Shown here: piece by piece, positions 1 through 11,341 of the stretch | Layout of the letters: each line of letters begins with the position of its first letter | How positions within the stretch are numbered: the stretch's first letter is position 1 | Assembly (NCBI GenBank): GCA_963969495.1 | Contig: OZ018338.1 | Coordinates: 48,780,780-48,844,779, forward strand | Source of the DNA: Ceratothoa steindachneri | Taxonomy: Eukaryota; Arthropoda; Malacostraca; Isopoda; Cymothoidae | Direction of reading: 5' to 3' | Length of the DNA stretch: 64,000 nt | Position numbers and translations under genes: made by a program | Notes under the pieces: model-generated | Told to the model about the DNA's origin: nothing | Databases searched by the model: none | What the model saw: the letters and a program-made list of their open reading frames with translations, nothing else

Positions 1-1088
1 CACCAAATACTCAAATAAAATGGAGGCTCCAAGAAGACAAATAGGGAGAAGCAGTAGGAAACATGAATGGATGAATAGGTGACAGAGTACAGAATGAGAG
101 GGGATACCCAGGGCTTTTGGTGTACCCAGAGAACAAAAATGGGTAGTCTGGTAGGGTGCTGTGCTGAATGAAACTTAATCTTTCAGCACAAAGACGTGCA
201 TAACTACAACAAGGTTTGGAAAAGGAGAGAAGTTAAAAGTATGATTCATATGTAACTGGCAACTAGCAACAAGGTTACCAAAATAAATTCAGCCTACCTA
301 ATAAATATTATATATATATATATGTTTAGTTATTCAGTGCAATTGCGCTGCTAATGATGAAATGGTAATGTGATTGTTCAATAATGTTTCCCACATACCA
401 GATGGAATCTTGCACACCAAGTTACACACTTGCTTGGTTGACACTCATGCCAGTTTACACACTAGCCTGGTCCTCCATATCTAGGGATACTCTTCTCATC
501 TGAAGCTTATTTCATGGGATGGAATGAAACTCACGTGACCTGACTCCAACTATCGTTTTACAAACATCAAACTATTTAGCCAATTGGAATAACAGGGGGT
601 TTGTTTTTTTTTTACTTTATCTTTTGAAGCAAAGAAAAATTCAATACCATGAATGTTATCTCTTCTCTAGTTGTACATATCATGCGGTGTTAGAATTTGG
701 TTTTGCTAAGAATAGCCCGAATGCTTGCTCTGGCTACCTTTTTAACAATCCCCTCATACACCATCATATAGGGTACTCTTTATGTGGCTAGTACGAAAAA
801 AATGCCATTTAGCAGTCATACTATGATCATTATAATGGCTGCAGAGGTTACAAAAATTTATGAAATGTTTATATTGGCTTGCAGCACCATCACTCAGGTA
901 TTTAACTTTGGTCAAAGCCCTCAAACTGATTATTTATCAGTTGTTACTTGAGTAATTGGTTGTAGAGCAATTGCACTGAAAAACTAAATACCAGAATTTA
1001 TACCCTTCCCACAAATAGGAACTCATATCTAGGAGCACTGCTGTAATTAATACCTCTACACAATAGAAACCAAAGACAGAGGACCAAC
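1..1088. other. Non-coding sequence, nothing recognised
   Basis: AT-rich sequence with a short (TA)n run near 308-322 and no convincing exon, TIR or LINE fragment. It lies downstream of the 1089-1198 exon of the minus-strand host gene, so it is probably the next intron. Confidence 0.4.
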
Positions 1089-1198
1089 CTTTCCCAGCAA
1101 AAGCTGTGGGGTTACAGCGCAGGATACTCTGCAGCAAAGGAGGAGCAGACTTCAAATCTTGGGGAGCTTGAGGGGCTGCATACTGCTCCTTAATTTCA
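1089..1198 (-). CDS. Internal exon of an unidentified host gene
   Basis: A 110-bp open segment on the minus strand with an acceptor AG at 1200-1199, preceded by a long T-rich tract (about 1201-1225), and a donor GTTGGT at 1088-1083. In the frame that starts with one leftover base it encodes EIKEQYAAPQ, a short linker, then SILRCNPTAFAGK. This looks like an alpha-helical repeat protein fragment, but I cannot name the family. The phase 2 start fits the phase 2 end of the exon at 15909-16074, joining codon AT+T (Ile), so the two would be consecutive exons. The exon ends in phase 1. Composition and codon use differ clearly from the AT-rich flanks. It could still be a decoy exon; RNA data would decide. 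Confidence 0.6.
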
Positions 1199-1939
1199 CT
1201 TAAGAAAAAAAGAAAAAAAAAAAGAGTCAGAATTTCTATATAGGATGAACTGTAATCAATCCCACATTGACTATGCCATTTACTCAATAACAACAAAAAC
1301 AATGGACTCTCAATCAGAAAATATAGGAGAGTATAAAGTAGCAAAGATAGGGGAAGTTGAAGTATATGGAATATACAGTACCATAAAAAATTAGAGAAGG
1401 GGAAAAAAAATCTACATGTTACTGTGACATTTTGAGGCATTGTAATTGGCCAAAAAGTGTCACTTCACACAATGTAGTTCCATGAGGATAGTGGTCCTGC
1501 GATTTTATGAAAAAAAAAACAAACAAAAAAAAGGGAAGATTGTATGATATAACAGATAGTGATGAAGGATGGATTTGAAATGGGGGCCAGTAAAGGACGT
1601 TTGGGCTAAATGACTAATTGAACTATCAGCGAACAGTTAAGGGCAATTTTTAATGTTTCCTTTTTTTCCTCAAGAACAAGTTGAACTATTGGCAAACAGA
1701 CAAGGGCATTGGTAGGCATAGAGAGTAAAGTTTTAGTTGAGAATAAGGTAGCTGACATGGAGGACTAGAAGCCATCTGAATATTGGAAATGTTATCTGTA
1801 TTATCAAGATTTGCATCAGGTATAAAAATGCTGATATTATGAGTGCTGTTTTATGCTCTGTAAACACTGTAAAGGCTGTAAGACATGACGCCTTAGCCAG
1901 GAGAAAGTGGCACAGCAAGGCATTTTGACTGCATCCACA

Positions 1940-2595
1940 TGCCAGACTTCATCCAACAACTGGAGGAGGTGAAGGAATGGCCAAGCTTTGGTGAGAGAGA
2001 CAGGTGTTGGAATCACTACCATGAAACTGACTCTGAAAGAGGACCTTCACTACCATTCATACAAGATGCACAAGAGACAAATTCTGACAGGCAAGGCCAA
2101 AGAGAATCACTTGGAAAAGGAAAAGAATCTCTTGAACAAGCTAAAACACAGAATATTCTGGTTCTTCTGAGATGAAAAGAACTTGTGCCAGGACCAGTTG
2201 CACAACACCCAACTGTGGTCTTTGGGTGTATCTCCAGTCAGGGTGATGTCATGCTGCCCATCTTTTAGCAGGGTCTTAGGCACAATTCAGGTGGATATGT
2301 GGAGCTGATGGAGACTATAGTCAAACTATGGCCAGAGAGGGATGTTGCTGGAAGGAGTCAGAAGTGGTTGTCAGAGAATTTATACAACTTCACTAGACCC
2401 CTTTCAACCTCCTACATCCTCCAGATTGTAATTCCAAGGATATGTAGGGTGTGGTTGAAAAAAAGACGCCAACTGCTCTGCCAGCAACCTCAAGGCTGAG
2501 TTGGGAGCTAAGATCAAGGTGGTGTTCAAAGATCTGTCCAGGCATGGGACAAGATTCAGAGCCATCTTGAGGCTGCCGGGAGCTATTTTGAGTAA
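1940..2595 (+). pseudogene. Decayed mariner/IS630-type transposase
   Basis: A cut-and-paste transposase relic broken by stops and frameshifts. Going downstream it shows a helix-turn-helix-like stretch (KLTLKEDLHYHSYK), LLNKLKHR, and the first catalytic block as WFF-stop-DEKNLCQDQ near 2155-2200. Then come an SQGDVM-like block near 2240, ELMETIVKLWPERDVAGR at 2305-2360, SQKWLSENLYNFT at 2357-2395, and a C-terminal GSYFE followed by TAA at 2593-2595. The block between AGR and SQKW, where relatives carry a conserved QQD catalytic motif, is deleted. I see no TIRs at either edge. The family (Tc1/mariner superfamily, with a long QKWLSENF-type C-terminus) is recalled from memory; the inactivity is visible directly. 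Confidence 0.72.
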
Positions 2596-3244
2596 ACTAA
2601 ACTTATCTCCCAGCCATAATCTGGTTGATATTTTTTAATTTTTAAAATGGGTACATTTATTTGCGGCCAACATATTACTATTATACAAACCAACAAATTT
2701 AGCCTCTTCATTATGTATTTCATGTTAAATTACCAGGAACACAAACCTGAATCTCTCTCACTAGACTGCCTCACAGTGTTAAAGAAGTTGGACAGATTGC
2801 TTACTCCCATGTTAACAAACCATTCAGAAGTAAAAAGAAAAGATAAAAGCAAATTTTATTTCTTTGGATCGGATGGGAAGCAGCAAATAAGGCGGACAGG
2901 GAATGATTGAATCCCCTGTGCACAAAAGGAAAATTAAATTTATATAGTAAAATAAATGCTGCTATTACAAGATTCTGAGAGAGGAATATGCAATAGCCAC
3001 TTTCTCAAAACATCTGGAGCACACCGAGCAAGGATGCCAAAGCAATTCTTAAATAGTGAAAATATCAACATAAACTGGCTGGCCTACACAGAGCCCTGAC
3101 TTAATAAACCCCACATAAGCCCTATGGAAGATAATCATGAGGTTATTGCCATACAAATTGACAAATGTTTGATATCTCTGGCAAGGATTAGAAGAAGAAT
3201 GGAATAAAATCACACCAAATCAATGGTGATTTCCCCCTTTTATG

Positions 3245-4330
3245 GTGCCTGTCTAGTGACTGCCACCAAGAGTATAAGTTGCCAATTATATTTAGCCTAT
3301 TATTAGTCTAATTAAAAAAATGGCAACAATAAAAACAAGAACACAAGAATACAAAAGAAGCAGTAGACCCACCTCCATCCACTACCAGCGCATGCACCCA
3401 ATGCCAGTCATTAAAATTGAGAGGAGGAGGGCAGCCTCCTTGGAAAAACCAAAGAGTCTACAAGTTTCTCCTGTCCAGAGTACAAGGGACAACAACTAGT
3501 GACAGGTAACATGCATGAAGACTGAAATATTCAACAAGAATGCATCAGTGTGGGGAACAAGGCAGTTGATGCAGTAAAGTGCAAAAGAGGAGTGCCTCAA
3601 CCCCTGACTGTTCCCAATTCAAAAATGACAGAAAGTGACCAAAAGCCACCGAGGCATTGGGGGGGATATGGGGGAGGGTAACTCCATCTTCTTTGCCAGG
3701 CAACCCAGAATGCTAACCTGACTCCTGTTATGTAGCTGGAGTGAGGTAGGGCAAAATGCAAAGTCCTAGCACTCTTTGGTGCATTAATTCGTTGCAACTC
3801 TACATGTCCAGGAACTTAGCACAAAATAATCTTGATATCAGCTCAGCTAGCAGCAACTGTGGTATCACAGATACCTCATACCAGGGGTTGCAGAGCTTCC
3901 AATACCACAAGAGCAATCAGGGTGCTTTTTGAGTCATTATATATCACAATACAGGCATATGTTCTCTCTCATACCAAGAGGTGTATTGTAACCAACTCAA
4001 GAGTGAAGAGATGCAGTCCTTGGTAGAGCCCCATTGATTTCAAACAAAGGGGATACAACATGGAAGCTAATTCCTTCTTTAGACTTTGAGTAATGCATGT
4101 ACACTGCCATGGATCCAGTGTGACACAGTGCACTCTAAAAGGGTAAAACGAAATACTCCTAGCACTGTTGAAGCTTTGGGAGCAAAAGCAAGGTACTGGT
4201 ATCCTCAAGGGTGGTGTCCTTGCTTGAACCAGTGGCACCACAGTCCAAGTGCTATAATGAGGTCCAGAAAGAATTTCCTTGCCCTAAACCCAAAGGGCTT
4301 TTGGTACAAGTTGGTGAAATTCTGCAGCTA
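3245..4330 (-). mobile_element. Old I-like LINE fragment (3' end, RNase H)
   Basis: A strongly diverged minus-strand copy of the I-like LINE. Its 3' terminus is near 3245, where the plus strand reads TAGTGACTGCCACC, the counterpart of the family terminus GGCGACTGCCCACTTGGG. Translation of 3969-4241 gives SQSFNSARSISF, then PWQCTC, parallel to the RNase H region of the 42.6-43.0 kb copy (SQSLYSAGSIAFDLF). It is much more AT-rich than the other copies, so it is probably older. The 5' part is truncated in the RNase H/RT boundary. Confidence 0.65.
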
Positions 4331-5003
4331 ACGACATTCAGAACAAGGAGATACAATACCTAATAGTGGCTTTTGCAAAGGTTATGTTAAACTTTGTTTT
4401 TCATCTTTCAAGAGGTTTATGTATGTGATAAAAACATTCTGTCAAACAAACTCAAAGTTGTACTTTTCTAGCATGTGTCATTAAAATGTCTTTTCCATTG
4501 TGTGCAAGTGTGTAAAGATAGAAGTGAAAAAAAAAATAGAGATCCCATCTTTCTTGCTTGTGGGCCACAAGTCACACATTTTTATTTTGGATCTTATCCA
4601 TTTGTGAAAGACAGATGGCACTACATTGTAGTTGTAGCAGTTACTCTGGGATGTCATTGAACCCTTGTTTTTAGCATATATATTTATATCAACTTTTGTT
4701 AAAAGCAATGGCTAATTTTGTATTGGTAACTTTCTTTTCGCATTTCAATTTCACATATGTTCACCTTTATGTCTGGATTCAACCTGTGAATAAGGTTGCT
4801 GAAATTCATTGAAAACTAAGATTTTGAATTCTTTAGAAAGGAATCAGAAGATTAAGACTTTAGGCACAATACTTTATTTAATTGATGTTTCAATACTGCC
4901 CAAAATATAGATTTAATGGTAAGGGGTCTACCACGCATTAGGATGCCTTTATTTCTCAGTGTGGATCTACTGATTAATGATGGATCCGAAGCATGGACCA
5001 ACC

Positions 5004-5006
<3 letters not shown>
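4331..5006. other. Unassigned AT-rich intronic sequence
   Basis: No TIR pair, LINE domain or exon was found. It leads directly into the (AT)n tract at 5007. Confidence 0.4.
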
Positions 5007-5087
<81 letters not shown>

Positions 5088-5088
5088 T
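5007..5088. repeat. (AT)n microsatellite with (AAAT)n tail
   Basis: An uninterrupted AT dinucleotide run from 5007 to 5077 (about 35 units), followed by three AAAT units. The IYIYIY open frames here are only translations of the repeat. Confidence 0.97.
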
Positions 5089-5397
5089 CATCACTTCACT
5101 AACTCTATAATTTAAGAAGGGGATTTTTTTGAGTATTTGAATAATAATATCAACAAAAAAAATGGTGAAGTACAAAAATAAGTATCGAAATTTTGTGAAT
5201 TTTTTTAAACCCCAAAAATTACAAATGGTGAAGTTCAGAAAATTTAACCATGGGTGCTTCTTTTCTAGATTTTAAATTTTAATCTTAGTAGGGAAGCGCA
5301 AGCTTCCCCCGTATGGGGGAGTGGCGAAGCCATTGCCTGGTATATATATATATATATGTATAACTGAATCACGAAAATAAGGAACGTGAGGAATTTA

Positions 5398-5556
5398 TGA
5401 ATAATGTTACAGCCACGAGGAAAATGAAACAACGGAGAACTGCGAGGCCTTTCGACTAATGGTCCTTTACTGAGCAGACTGCTCAGTAAAGGACCATTAG
5501 TCGAAAGGCCTCGCAGTTCTCCGTTGTTTCATTTTCCTCGTGGCTGTAACGTTATT

Positions 5557-5558
<2 letters not shown>
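5398..5558. repeat. Near-perfect 80-bp-arm palindrome
   Basis: Bases 5398-5477 and 5479-5558 are reverse complements around a single central A at 5478. By base-by-base reading 79 of 80 pairs match; the one mismatch is T5405 against G5551, which would be a G.T-type wobble in RNA. The arms are mixed sequence (for example CTCGCAGTTCTCCGTTG), not low complexity. A short (TA)n lies upstream (5341-5357) and a long one begins 2 bp after the right arm. It could extrude a cruciform, or give a very stable hairpin in the host intron transcript. A fold-back library or assembly artefact is the main alternative. Confidence 0.93.
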
Positions 5559-5559
<1 letters not shown>

Positions 5560-5644
<85 letters not shown>

Positions 5645-5650
5645 TACACA
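5560..5650. repeat. (TA)n then (CA)n compound microsatellite
   Basis: A TA dinucleotide run over 5560-5628, switching to CA repeats to about 5650. It directly abuts the right arm of the 5398-5558 palindrome. Confidence 0.97.
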
Positions 5651-6292
5651 AATATAATAAAACTCACAATGTAGTAGCATGTGAGGGAGCAATAATGCAA
5701 AAATGTCCCAGAGGAAAGAAGAAACACAAATTCCAAGTACTTTCAAACTTTATTCAGTCGATTATTAAGGAATACAAATGTTTCAGAAAAGAATCCTGCC
5801 ATAACATACCACAATTCCTTAGTGCCCTGTGTAGTCTTTCCTCTTCTTATGTAGTCTGGTAATGTGGAACCCATTCATTCTTACATTCCCATCTGTTAAT
5901 TTTCTTTAGAATTCTTCAGAAATCTTGCCTGTAAGGTAGGACAGGGGAACAGGTCGAGCATTGATGCCCTCTCATCTTCAATCCCAGCTGGAAAACTGTG
6001 GCCATATATTTTCCAACCATTTACACTTTTTCAATCTTTGTGATTTTATTTGCAGAGCTGTCCTTACAAACTTTCAGGCAGATATCCATTCCTCAATGGT
6101 TTTCATTCAATATTTTGATCAGATTAAAAAAATTTAGGGCTCTTATTTTCTTGTAGGTATAATGGGGAATTATTTTTAATCAGTAAAAAGCCAGTAAATT
6201 TTCTGGTTATTTTCCTAAAACTGTATCTTATTGTATTGCCTTCAGAGGGTGGATGTACATACTTCTTTGATTACAGGTGTTTCATTTCTTAA
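5651..6292. other. Unassigned AT-rich intronic sequence
   Basis: No ORF, TIR or known repeat recognised between the compound microsatellite and the TTAA-flanked MITE. Confidence 0.4.
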
Positions 6293-6538
6293 TACACGTT
6301 CAAGGCCACACCCACGACTCAGCTTTCCCCTGAAATACCAGTGACACTTTCCCAAGAAGTGCTCAGTGGCATTCCTGCTTCCGCGCAAGATTTTTTTTTT
6401 TAAATAAAAGGTATTTCAGTTATCAAAATCTTTCCTTCCATCCATATTTTTAGTTCCTGAAAGTACCACATGTGGTACATGTGGCATTTGGAAGGAATTC
6501 TGTCTGAACAACCAGTAGTACATGTGGCCTTGAACGTG
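6293..6538. mobile_element. TTAA-flanked MITE (piggyBac-like)
   Basis: TTAA is present at 6289-6292 and again at 6539-6542. Just inside are inverted repeats: CACGTTCAAGGCCACA on the left (two bases in from TTAA) and its complement ending GTGGCCTTGAACGTG on the right. Target site TTAA plus short TIRs and about 246 bp without coding capacity fit a non-autonomous piggyBac- or Kolobok-type element. The superfamily choice is inference. Confidence 0.7.
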
Positions 6539-6542
6539 TTAA

Positions 6543-7093
6543 TAATTATATTTGCTTAAATTGCAGTGAGCAAAATAGCCGAATGTAATCTATAATCTAT
6601 GAAGTGAATTATTAACAAAAATGAATCTACATTTTCCCATAATATGCACATAATTTCAATCTTGGAGAGCATAAGCCACAAAGCAATATTTTCAATATAA
6701 AAGAGAAATGGGAATTTTCATTTTTATTGGATACGTTTTGCAGATTTGAGGAATAGGGGGCTAAGTATATCTATGGCGCTTAATTTGTTATATAAATATA
6801 ATTGTATAATCATGTTCTTTTAGTTGAGGATAGTGGTTACATTTTGTTTGAAGTGCTATAAAAGTAACTGAATGTTCATTTATCTTTTTCCAATAAAGAA
6901 ACCCAATGAGATCAATGATAGAATATAAATTTCCAGCCTCATTTTGCTGTCTGAGAAAAGAGCTATTGTATAAAAAGTATTTAATTTAACATTTATATTT
7001 CATCTTAATAACTATCTCAATGATCTTAAATTTGAAACTACTTGGCAGTGGCAAACTGTTTCCTAGCTTGATAAATGATATCAGTTCATTCAA
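6543..7093. other. Unassigned AT-rich intronic sequence
   Basis: No recognised feature. GC content rises abruptly at 7094, where the plus-strand LINE begins. Confidence 0.4.
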
Positions 7094-7175
7094 CCCCGTA
7101 AGGGGCACGCGATTTGCTTTCCTGGCCGCCGTGCTGACGGGACTCAGCGGCCCATCCGGCCCCAGCTTGGCATTC
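7094..7175 (+). promoter_or_regulatory. Conserved 5' terminus of I-like LINE (putative internal promoter)
   Basis: Shared with minus-strand copies at 15447-15522 and 48408-48482: CCC(C/T)GTAAGGGG, then GCTGACGGGACTCAGCG, then CCGGCCCCAGCTT. Three independent copies begin at the same base, so this is the true 5' end. I-clade and related LINEs carry internal promoters at this position; promoter activity here is inference. Confidence 0.5.
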
Positions 7176-7541
7176 TTTTTCTCCTTCTACTATCCCCTAC
7201 TTCGTCTTCTGTACCAATTCTCTTTCATCCTGCATCGTCCTTCCATCTACATTTGTTTGTCAATCTCGGTGTATCAGAGCTGTCCGTCAAGGTGCGCGAC
7301 ACCATAGTTGGTCCTGCCTGTGTTGGTTGATGGGTGCATGAGGCAGGGTGGCGCTGTTGGGAGTCTTTGCTTTCCCAACCGGTAAATTTTCCGAGGCTGG
7401 ATGGCCATTTTTAAAACGATGGTTGAGTCAGGGTTCAATGGGCTAACCCTCCTGGTTGGGCCGGCGCTCCCAATAGGTGTCTTGACGATAGACAGTGACT
7501 GCGTTGCACGAGTTCGCACCCCATTTCATACTCTACTGTAT

Positions 7542-8960
7542 ATGGGTAATAATAAAAATTCTGGTGCTCGTACTACCCCTGTCAATAAGTTGCTCTTTTC
7601 CACGCTTGTTAGATCACTTCGCATAAGAGATAGATCCTGATTTGGATTATCCTCGTTTTCTGGTGCTGAATTCCAGTTCTGCGTCTCCACTTTCTAAATT
7701 GGACCAGTTTGATTTGAGTGATGAGTTTGAGTCCCGCTGTGGTGCGCCCCGCCGTATGTGGGCCTGTGGTAGTGGCGATTTAGTGGTTGAGGTATCTTAG
7801 CTGTGCAGGATTTGTCCTCCCTTTCGGAGGTCCCGGTTTCGGTTGTGCCCTACCCTCGCCTTAATTTTGTTAAGGGAGTGATTCACTCGAATGAATTATT
7901 GCAATATCATGTTTCGAGTCTAAAGGATAAACTTTCATCCCAGAGGGTTTCTAAGTCTGTTGGTCCCGCTAAAGTTCCTACGTGTACGCTCATCGTTACC
8001 TTTGAGCGTCAGGATCTGGTCCAGTTTGTTCGTGCTCATATATTTGTGTCCGTGTCCCGTTATGTCGAGCTCCCCAGACGTTGATTTAATTGCCACCAGT
8101 TTGGCCATATGAGCAGCAATTGTAGGCAGGCTCGTTGGTGTATCATGGCTCCTCTTATGGAAATCATGAATGTTGCGCCGATTGTGGAGGTTCACATAGC
8201 GCGGCTTCGCGTTCTTTTCCAGTATTCTTTTTTGAGGAGGAGGTCCTGGCTCTTCGGACTCCCTCAGGCTGGACTTCCGTGCGGTCCGTCGTAGGTTGCA
8301 GGGGCAGCTCACCCCCTCTTGGAGGCAGGGTCCCGCCGTCCTCCTCCCGGTTGCCCCACTCTTTCTTTGTCTTCTCGCGGCCCTTCTGTTACTTCTTCTC
8401 CCCTGCCTTTGGTCCCCTCCATTACCATTGGTCTCTTCTCATGTTCCTCCCTCTGTCGCGGCCCGTGAGAGCGACCGAGCTGAGGTGCTGGAGGATATCC
8501 GGCAGTTCCTCCAGGCATCTGCCCCTGCTGTTCCTTCCATTCCTTTGCCTTAGCGCAAACAGAAGGGTTCCTCCTCACCCCATTCGGAGTCCAAGTGCAC
8601 TGCCTCTGATGAAGATGGTTTGGCCCCTGAGTCGGTTGTTGAGGCGTCCTCGGTTTTGAAGTCTTCTTCTCCCCAGTCTTCACTGACCCGCCCCGTTGGC
8701 ATCACTGATGTCATTGTCTGGGCGGAAGTTCCCCCGGTTCTGTCTTCCTTGCCCCTTACCTTTGTGCTGTCTTCAATGACTCCTACCTTAGTTTCGTCTC
8801 CCTTGCCTCCTATCCCTGTTCCTTCATCCCCCTCTGACCCTGTTCCTTCCTCTCCATCTGATCCAATTCCCTCCTTACCCTCTGACCTTGTTCCCTTCTC
8901 ACCCTCTGACAATGTTCCGCATTCTTTCCATCTTAGTTCTCATCTGTCTCTGGTCAATCT
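7542..8960 (+). pseudogene. LINE ORF1 (gag-like, CCHC) relic
   Basis: A nucleic-acid-binding ORF1 relic in several frames. After a start at 7542 (MGNNKNSGARTT), the block LNFVKGVIHSNELLQY (about 7860) matches MNFVKGVVYARELVDY in the 13.8-kb copy. A zinc knuckle near 8080-8125 reads FNCHQFGHMSSNC, with its first cysteine codon changed to TGA. A second (CADCGGSHSAASRS) lies near 8178. Downstream, 8300-8960 is a Pro/Ser-rich tail with degenerate repeats of the type PSSPSDPVPS at about 8815-8915. Stops and frameshifts throughout show that it is dead. Confidence 0.75.
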
Positions 8961-9067
8961 CCTTTTCCCTCCGGGCCATAAGACCTCCACATTGGGGGTT
9001 CAGTCTGGATCTCAGCTGTTGCCTCCCGCCCTTCACGCTGCCAAGTCCGTGAATCCAGATGTCGAGA

Positions 9068-10705
9068 CAACAGTAATGTCTGTCATCCTACAGTGGAATT
9101 TTCAAGGGCTTCTCCAGCTCCTGCTTTCTAGCGTTCGGCCCTTGGTGGTTTGTTTGCACGAAAATAAGCTTGGGACTCACCCCTTCCCGGCACTTCCGCG
9201 TGTTTAATTCCATCCCCCACCAGCGAAGGCGTGTCCCATGGTGGTGATTCTCCTTTTAATTTCCTCTTGGCTATTCTCTGCGCCACTTTCCCTCCGTACT
9301 GCCTTGCAGGCTGTTGCTGCGATGGTTTTTATTTCCAAGCTTTTGACTGTTTGTTCTGTGTACATCCCACCAGATTTGAGTCGGTCCGACCTTTTAGAGC
9401 TCACAAGTCAGTTACCTAGCCCGTTTTTATTACTTGGTGATTTTAATGCTCGCCACCCATCTTGGTGTGATAGTGCTCGTAATCCCCGGGACAGAGTGTT
9501 GAGTCCCTCTTATTATCCAATTCCCTTTGTCTTTTAAATTCCGTCGATTTTACTTCTTACCATGTCCAATCAGATTCTTTTAGTGCTGTAGACTTGTCCT
9601 TATGTTCGCACGACTGTTTCCACGATTTCTGATGACCTTTCCGGGAGTGATTACCTCCCGATCGTCCTGTCGGCCGCCCTTCCTGGCCAGTGCCTTTGCC
9701 TCCCTCCTCGTTGGGATCTGCGGCGAGCAAATTGGGTTGTGTTTTGGGAGGCTTCCTTTATTGATACCTCCCGGGTTTCCTTCGATACCGTAGATTCAGC
9801 GGTCTCATATTTTAGAGGCTGCCGAGCGCTTTGTTCCACTGAGGTGGCCTGTTGAAGGGCGCTCCACCGTCCCCTGGTGGTCGATGGATTGCACGTCGGC
9901 TCTTTCTGCCTATCAATTGGTCCATTCCCATTATAGGCGGAACCCGACCGTCTCGAATAGGGTCGATCGAAACCGGTCTCGTGCCATCCGCCAAAGGACC
10001 CACAGTTGTGCCCACCGTGAGTCTTGGCGGAGGTACATATCTTCCATTTCTACGTCCACGCCGCTGACTCGGGTTTGGAAGTGGGTCAATAAGATCCGTG
10101 GTCGCTACGCTGGTATACCATCCCCAATCTGGACATCGGAGGGTCGATTGTGTCCGATGTCCAGTTGATCAGCGAAGCTCTGGCTGACCATTTTGCTTCG
10201 GTGAGTAGCGTTGGTAGCTATCCTCGACGGTTTCTCGATCATAAGGTCGCGATAGTCTCACCTTTTAGATTTTATCACGTGCGCCACCTACTCTTATAAT
10301 GCTCTCTTTTCCGTCCATGAGATGCTGGATGCTTTGTCTCACTGTGGCTCCACCTCTCCAGGTGATGATTGCATCCACTACGACTTTGTCCGTCATCTCC
10401 ATCCCACTCAAGTTATTTTTGGTGACCTTTACAACCTGCTTTGGGTCAAAGGAATCTATCCATCCTCATGGCGTGTGGGGGTTGTTCTAACCTTTCTCAA
10501 GCCTGGTAAGGACAGTTTGGACCCCAGTTACTATCGCCTGATTGCTCTTATGAGCTGCCACAGTAAGTTATTCAAGATGGTTCAAGTTCACCTCAATTGT
10601 TTTTTCGAGTCAAACTCCCGCCATTTCAGGGTGGTGTTTGCAGCGGCCATAGTACTCTTGACCACCTCATTCGTTTGGGGGACGATGTTTTATGCCTTTT
10701 TTTCG
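9068..10705 (+). pseudogene. LINE ORF2 relic: endonuclease, linker, start of RT
   Basis: The apurinic-like endonuclease begins with SVILQWNFQGL (9080), counterpart of FLQWNCRGL in the minus copy. The catalytic GDFNARHPSW motif follows PSPFLLLGDFN at about 9418-9465. A linker with many frame changes covers 9540-10280. RT sequence resumes at 10299 with MLDALSHCGSTSPGDD, then YPSSWRVGVVLTFLKPGKD and YYRLIALMSCHSKLFKM (10530-10580), which are RT motifs 0-1. It ends at DHLIRLGDDV-like codons before the catalytic YxDD palm. Without a palm it cannot be active. Confidence 0.78.
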
Positions 10706-10989
10706 TTTTTTTTAAGAGCTCATCTGGCGACGGCCGACTTGGGAATTAGTCACCGTATTAAACACATGCCTATTACTAGGCTACTTTAAAATCGAATTCA
10801 ATAACACACACAAAAAAAACAACCCCAAAAGTGAAAAAAGGGAAAAGGAAACGAGTAGTAAGCAAGCTCCTGGATCGGAGGAGGTCCCCCCCGGCGCAGG
10901 AGCGTGCGACCTATAGGGGGAAAAAACAAAACAAAAAAAAACCTGGCTAAATAATAGAGGGAGGGCCGACCTCCCCCCACAAGTCAACA

Positions 10990-11341
10990 AGTCCGCCAGT
11001 CAATGTGCACGCACTCGTCCCGAGTACATGGGACAGACGGTAGAGATCCGGCCAATCACGGTACCGGACAGGTAACGTGTGCGAAGATGACCCAGACTGG
11101 TACATTCAACAAGAATGTGCCGAACAGTCTAGGGGACGACGTAGTCGTCACAATAGGGCGCAGGTGAGCGCTCCATCAAATAGCGATGCGTCACAGGAAT
11201 GCTTCCGATTCGGAGACGACAGAAAGCGACCTGAAGCCGTCGCGGCATAGGTCAATGGGAAAATCGAAGCGCAATGGCACGCAAATTTAAGTTTCCTTCG
11301 ACCGACTCCCATCTCCTTTGCCAAGCAGTTCGAAGAGCATC
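10990..11341 (-). pseudogene. RNase H C-terminal relic of ORF2
   Basis: On the minus strand this matches the tail of ORF2 in the 42.0-42.4 kb and 49.8-50.1 kb copies: a short helical end (counterpart of RLQVAFCRLRIG), MERSPAPYC, and then the last codons. The upstream RNase H catalytic blocks are deleted in this copy. 10714-10990 is the 3' untranslated region. Confidence 0.65.

Larger units (their letters stand above)
7094..10705 (+). mobile_element. I-like LINE copy, plus strand, 3'-truncated
   Basis: It starts with the family 5' terminus (CCCCGTAAGGGGC at 7094). Order: 5' region, ORF1 relic (7542-8960), ORF2 endonuclease relic from 9068, then linker and RT. It stops inside the RT, before the palm A motif, where the poly(T) of the minus-strand copy begins (10706-10713). 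The body is GC-rich against AT-rich flanks. The rest of the RT and the RNase H are not found beyond the minus-strand copy, so the 3' part was deleted, or this end was lost when the second element inserted. Confidence 0.85.

Noticed and set aside
4852..5175. ORFs rich in IYIYIY (also 5497-5862, 21110-21503, 21606-21875)
   Set aside because: They are translations of AT dinucleotide repeats and palindromes on both strands, with no domain or codon bias.
8135..8912. Proline/serine-rich 174- and 195-codon ORFs as separate genes
   Set aside because: They lie inside the ORF1 relic of the plus-strand LINE and are frameshifted parts of its low-complexity tail, with antisense shadows.
10690..10730. Twin-priming inversion of one LINE
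   Set aside because: The inverted plus-strand part lies beyond the poly(A) side of the minus copy, and both parts carry their own 5' terminus, so two insertions are needed.
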